Positions 59,084-64,000 of a stretch of 64,000 nt of DNA are shown here, in pieces. Position numbers and translations under genes: made by a program. The stretch's first letter is position 1. The number at the start of each line of letters is the position of its first letter. The notes under the pieces are model-generated. The model saw only the letters and a list, made by a program, of their open reading frames with translations, did no database searches and was not told the DNA's origin. The stretch comes from Cytidiella melzeri (lineage: Eukaryota; Basidiomycota; Agaricomycetes; Polyporales; Irpicaceae), in assembly GCA_022592445.1 (NCBI GenBank), contig JABYQR010000001.1:372001-436000 (forward strand), in the 5' to 3' direction.

Positions 59084-60339
59084 TCAGTATGATACTTACC
59101 ACTCCACGGGTTCATGCTCACCCTTCCCCTTGCAATTTCTCTTCTTCAGAATCATCAACTCGATGCGGCATCGGGTCGCTTCCTCCAGCTTCCAAATCGA
59201 TGACGAAGCTCAAGGAATCTCCACTTCGAAAAAAAAATTCATCTTGTTAGCCGACAGAACAACCGTAGCAAGGCTTCAAGGAATGGAAATCCGCAGAACA
59301 ATTCGATTCACCGATCGAGAGACGAACGAGTCGGCTTCGAAGAAAGAGAAGCTTAAAAAATCAGTCCCCCGTCTAGAACGCAACATGCACGGAAGCCGCG
59401 GCTTTGTATTCTTTTTTTTCCTCCTCCTTCTTCTCCTGTCTCTCTCCTCGGAACGTTGGCATGGTAATCGAATTTGGTAAACATGACTAACATAATAATA
59501 GTAATACGCGCGCACACGTATATACACAAAAACGCTCCCGCCCGAAGCGACGAACTCCACGCCCCCCTCGTTCTCGCTGGTTCGGTTTTCCTTTGAATCA
59601 GCTACGCACCCTCTGTACGAGTCCAAAATTGTGTCTTTGTTTGTGTGCAGTGACGAAAATATCAATATCGCTTGCTGCGGGTTCCCAAAATAACTGCCAG
59701 CCAACTGGCTACAGAACAGGCTGAATGACAAGCCGAGGTAATAATGAAAAGCAGCCCAATTGCAAAGTGGTTACGGCAGATCGCACAAGTACAGTAAGTA
59801 ACGTGTTGCATCTTCAAACTCTCAGGTCGTCGTTGTCTCTTCATCTCGTCCAATCTAACAAAGTGAGGTTCAGAATGATACATTTAGTACACTGGCACTT
59901 ATTGCTGAACTGAGAGTTACAACTACCAGTCCATTGTCAAATCGTCATCCATCCACGCCCAAAACCATACCCTGCATCTGTCAACCTCACACCCCCCACC
60001 CAAAAAAGACATATCGCCCGAAGCCATCTCACCCGACATCATGATGTAGACGATGTGAAGCATACCTAGAAACGCCAACAAGTCCGCTCCTGCGCCTTCT
60101 AAACCTCGGTGCCTGAGGCCTGAGTACCAATTGTACTGAACGTTTGGCCCGCACCCTGTGGCGCCAGCTGTCAATTGACCGTGCATGATCTTGAAAGTCG
60201 TGGCTCCGAGTCCGAGACATCCAACAAGTTAGTCTTTCCGCGATTGGTAAAGTATCGATAGACTCGGAGACACACAACAGGATGGCATGAACTTGCAATC
60301 TTGCAGCTAGAAACGCCCCTACGTCCATACACATACACC

Positions 60340-60357
60340 ATGCATGCATGCATGCAA
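60340..60357. repeat. Short GCAT tandem repeat
   Basis: About four tandem ATGC/GCAT units; self-complementary, so it could form a small hairpin. Confidence 0.7.
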
Positions 60358-63263
60358 GGCATCACCTGCACATATCATCAATGTTCACCCAACTTCATAC
60401 CGAGAATCACGGAAACCTCGAGTGCGAAGTAAACTTGACCATCATTGGAAAGTGAGCGCTGACATGCTGACAACGGAACTGTTGGTGGGTGAGAGTTTTT
60501 TGATACTGTGATACATCGTTTTGTTGATACTCTAGCACAGCGCGCGCCCCCATTGTGCATATGCACAGTTGGAAGGGAGTGCAAGAGGGAGAGAGACACT
60601 TAGCGGGTACATCAGAGATCGCACGAGCGAATGATAGCGCGATGGCGGATGGGCGCACTGCAGAGTAAGCCAAGATTAGATCCAAAATCACGTTCAAGGG
60701 CAAACCGCCCAACGAATCCAACTCACCACGACGGTCACGGAGAAAACCCCCAGGTCCAGTTGTAACGCCGACGACTAAAAACCTAACCCCCTCGGATGTG
60801 ACCACTCCCACCTTACGCAAAAAAAACAAATTAACGCACCAGAGTTTTTTGCTTCTTCAACATCCCGGCTCCCGTCAGCTACGTACCAACCGCCAAAACC
60901 CCTTTCCGATTCCCGAATCGTATATTAGCAGCTCTTTCTTCTTCTTCGGCCGAGCTCCGTTACGGCACTCTCGGGCTTTGCAAAAGAGGCGGAAACCTTT
61001 GCGTTGCTCCGCCTTGCAAGTACATACGCGTCTTGAAAGCTTCCCCCGACGCCGCCGCCGTCGTCGAAGGTCGACGCCACCTCTCGCGAATCGTCCGCGT
61101 CAATGAGCTCCATTCTGCGCCTCGCCCGTTCGCCTATTTATCAGTCAGTAAGAAGAAAAATCAAAAGCTGTGTCGTCGAGCGCGTTTTCGAACTCTCGCG
61201 AACGAACAAAGGCCGCAAAAATGATCATCGCATTTAGGTGAATGTTTCGTGTTTTTTTTTCCAGCCACATATCACTATGCAAGAGTAGGCGAGTGTACAT
61301 AGACGCACCTTGCACTTCCTATGCTTAGCAACTCGTCTCGTAAATAGATGAGGCTGCGAGACCTAAATATAGAAATCATTGCTGCTGTTCGTTGCACGAA
61401 TATATCGGGATATGCTCAGCTCAGTCTCACCGCTTGCAAGGGTTCTCCGCTCCGCCAACGGGCAACCGAAGACTACTCCATCGCATCCGAAACTTGGAAG
61501 CTTTGACAAGATTTTTTGATTTTTTTGGGTGCATGCCACGTTGGGGAATGCCGCCGGGAATAAGAAAGGCTGTGCGTGAAGATTTGGCCTAGAACCCCAC
61601 GCGCAGAAAGTGTCAGCGTGTGGGGAGTTCACTTTACGTTCATGCGGGTTCCGGACCGATCGTTGTATGATTTTTGAGTTTCTGCATGGCGCATTGGATC
61701 GCGCGCGGTAGAGAGGATGAATGGATGGATGATGATGGATGTGCACATGTGTTGTGTGGCGTGAATGCACATCGTAAACGTGTTGCACCGGCTCCGTTAT
61801 CATGGGACTCTTGAGTTGGTCAATAAGGCTTTCCCGATCCCGACCCCTACCGCAACAACGAGGACGCGGTGCTCGAATAGAACGCGGAGAACGAACATCC
61901 GGTTACAGAGTTGGTTTGTTGATTTGATGAGTGCGTGTGATGTTCTTTCGACTTGGGAGGAACGGAGTGTGCCCGAGAGAGAGAAGTCTAAGGCCGTGTT
62001 TCTGTCAGAAGAGAACGTATGGAGTATGTATGGTAACGTCAACGTTACGGCTGCCAGGGCATCGCAACAGAGCAGCACAGTGGGATGAGATGATGATGAT
62101 GATCAAACTCGCCGTTTGTTCGTTTGTGAGGACGCACGTCAGATCTTCCCGCCAGATCTCATGTCTGCGCTTGTTGTTCCATCCAGACAAAGGAACCATT
62201 TCACGGGAGGAACAGTAGTGACATATCATGCGACCTTTGTTTCCTATACATCCAACAATCTTCCCAACAAAACGCCTGCTGGTCTCGCGCACTAAACAGA
62301 ATACATGAAATGGAGCCGTGACAGAAGGAAGGGACGCACATATATACGTACGCGAGAAGTCCCCGTGACAATATCGGGATTCTGGAGCCAATAGAGACCG
62401 AGATATACATACTCATTGACATGTGGATATCTAGCTAAATTATGCCCTAAGCCCTTTGCCGAGAAGGAAGGGTGCCTGACGGACTCGAGCGTACGTCAGT
62501 CACTTAGCAGTTGCGTGCAAAGTTTGATTGAACTTTACCTGCCTCGTGCCCCGTAGAGTCATAACCTTGGCTGCAGCTGGCACGCCACATTCAACACCGA
62601 CCGAATCGTGTGACACGGGTGGGCTCTTCCGGTTCGCAGCAACAACGCGGTTGACTATCATACTTGTTTCATTGGCAAGTTCGAGGCTCTGAGCTTTGCG
62701 CATAGTAAGTGTAGCGGTTATCCGTAAACTATCTATGTGCCCCGGGTACCGAGACCGTTCTCCTCAGTGTTATGGTTATGAGGATACCTTGCAGCAATTG
62801 GAATTAGCGAATGCAGTGGAATCTAGAACGACGTGCACACCATGTGTAGGGAACTAGCCTCACGTTCATTCAAATCTTGACGAGATGCATCAGAGAACAA
62901 CATAAGAAAGTACAACATGTTACCGACAGTAGATCTCAGCAGAGGTTACAGAGACGGCTCTGCGCAGCGCTACAGTAAGTACATTGCTCAAGAACAACGC
63001 GGAGGCGTGCGATATTATCTACCGAATCAGGACAAGCTATCAGATAAGTTAGGATCGTCACGTCACGTCACAGAGGACACCGATGGTCACAGACTCACAG
63101 CCAGCTTTTGGGTCGAAGGTCGTCGAATGTTTGTTGCAAAAACGTTAGCCTGCACTTGACACACACCGTCCACACACAGCACTCGTCGTCTTCACGCACC
63201 GCACGTAAATACCCCATTGCAGAGAACTTGGGACGGTTGTTGCTCAGCTCAGCTCTCAGGAAA

Positions 63264-63748
63264 TGACTCGTAAGTCGTGGTAGTATCAACTCGTTTTTCC
63301 GAATCAACCATCTAGCAATGGAAAATCATTAGGTGGAAACCAGCGCGAAAAAGACCGCGAAAAGGCGCAAAAGAAGTTGCAAGCGGCCAAGGGTAAAGAG
63401 AAAGAGAGCGCGGCTTCGCTTCAACAAAGAAGAGAACGGTGCGTGTCCGTTCCATCGACCCATTCCCAACCAAATAGAGCACAATTATTAACTGAACCAT
63501 CATTTTCGTTGCATGTCTGGTTGGGATGAATGTTGTGGTGGTGTGGTTGATACAGGGATGCTCAAGCACTGAGAGAAAAGCAGCAGGTATTGTTCACGTT
63601 CACACGGATCGATTTCTTCGTCGTTCCGTTTTTTTGCTTGTTTTTGTCTTCCTGGACTGCTGACGTTCTTCTTCTGTATCTCCAGAAAAAAGCAGAAGCG
63701 GCTGGTGGTGGTGGTGGTGGTGGTGGTGGGGGAGGCACTACGAAATAA
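63264..63748 (+). CDS. SERF/4F5 family small basic protein with polyglycine tail
   Basis: Four exons (63264-63270, 63333-63438, 63556-63586, 63686-63748) give 68 residues. The first exon is only ATGACTC. Joined, the protein begins MTRGNQREKDREKAQKKLQA, the hallmark of the 4F5/SERF family (small EDRK-rich factors), and continues SAASLQQRRERDAQALREKQ QKKAEAA. SERF proteins are disordered, bind RNA and acidic proteins, and speed amyloid formation in animal models. The C-terminus is eleven Gly followed by TTK; the Gly tract is encoded mostly by eight GGT units, a slippage-prone repeat. The start was chosen because only this micro-exon restores the conserved N-terminus. Confidence 0.93.
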
Positions 63749-64000
63749 CATTGGCTGTGGGAGGGGTTCCCAACAATCAGATCTCGAGCTCGCTCGCTCG
63801 CTTGCTCTCCTTCGAATTCAGTCCCCTCTTTCAAGCTATTTGGGGGGGTTTTGTAACGGTCGCCTGCTTTGTGTGAGATCCCTTTCACCTCTCCTCACCA
63901 GAACGCTTGTGTTCTCATAATCGCCTTGTGCTCCTGCTCCTGCTCCGAATCATCGCTGTATTTAATGTATTGCTAGAGTTTTTTGTTTTTTTTTGTGGCT
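63749..64000. other. 3' flank of the SERF gene
   Basis: 252 bases to the window end. Nothing recognised. Confidence 0.4.

Larger units (their letters stand above)
57140..63263. other. 6.1 kb gene-free interval upstream of CYC8
   Basis: Between the divergent CYC8 and SERF starts no gene could be supported. Contents: pyrimidine-rich promoter-like tracts, A-runs (58660, 58828), a CT microsatellite (59061-59083), a CT/CTT-rich stretch (59408-59450) and a short GCAT repeat (60340-60357). Open frames of up to about 220 codons exist (58585-59250 plus, 58087-58563 minus). The minus frame includes TDEHEIRLLETRLRSCGVVL, which looks somewhat protein-like, but no family or splice partner was found. It may contain long 5' untranslated exons of CYC8 or noncoding transcripts. 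Confidence 0.4.

Noticed and set aside
63562..63888. Minus-strand frame with a polyproline run
   Set aside because: It is the antisense of the GGT repeat in the SERF gene.

Overview
The window reads as nuclear DNA of a mushroom-forming basidiomycete (Agaricomycetes). Genes are cut by many 45-70 base introns, and several families are typical of that group: a DUF6593 protein, a large F-box-like protein, a GPI-anchored chitin deacetylase, a copper-fist regulator with Mac1-type Cys clusters, and Zn2Cys6 regulators. All assignments come from reading the sequence; no searches were run.

Layout. 0-16 kb is mostly minus strand: the 5' end of a WHEP-domain (probably histidyl-) tRNA synthetase, a CDP-alcohol phosphotransferase (CPT1/EPT1 type), a plus-strand U6 snRNA, a Zn2Cys6 factor, a chitin deacetylase, a DUF6593 protein with two GC-AG introns, some orphan exons and an amidohydrolase. 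An F-box protein fills 16.3-18.8 kb. About 6 kb (18.8-25.1 kb) follows with no supportable gene. 25-36 kb is dense housekeeping: a coiled-coil protein diverging from the SNF1/AMPK kinase over a promoter with two CACGTG sites, a TatD nuclease, a serine carboxypeptidase, divergent ribosomal protein genes eL21 and uS4, and a ubiquitin-eL40 fusion.

36.6-45.9 kb is a mobile-element island. An 8,500 base Ty1/copia element has 523 base LTRs (four mismatches seen), an intact-looking pol, a one-base frame break between protease and integrase, and about 3 kb of unexpected extra material before gag, including a 454-codon ORF. It abuts the RNase H tail of a second, degraded copia element. A 359 base MITE with about 50 base inverted arms lies beyond.

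From 46 kb on come a copper-fist regulator, a hypothetical protein, an ALDH3-type aldehyde dehydrogenase, the TPR corepressor CYC8/SSN6, another ~6 kb of apparently gene-free DNA, and a SERF/4F5 protein. SNF1 and CYC8 act in opposite directions in glucose repression in yeast; here they lie 25 kb apart with no visible functional link. The most unusual object is the enlarged copia element with its extra 5' ORFs.
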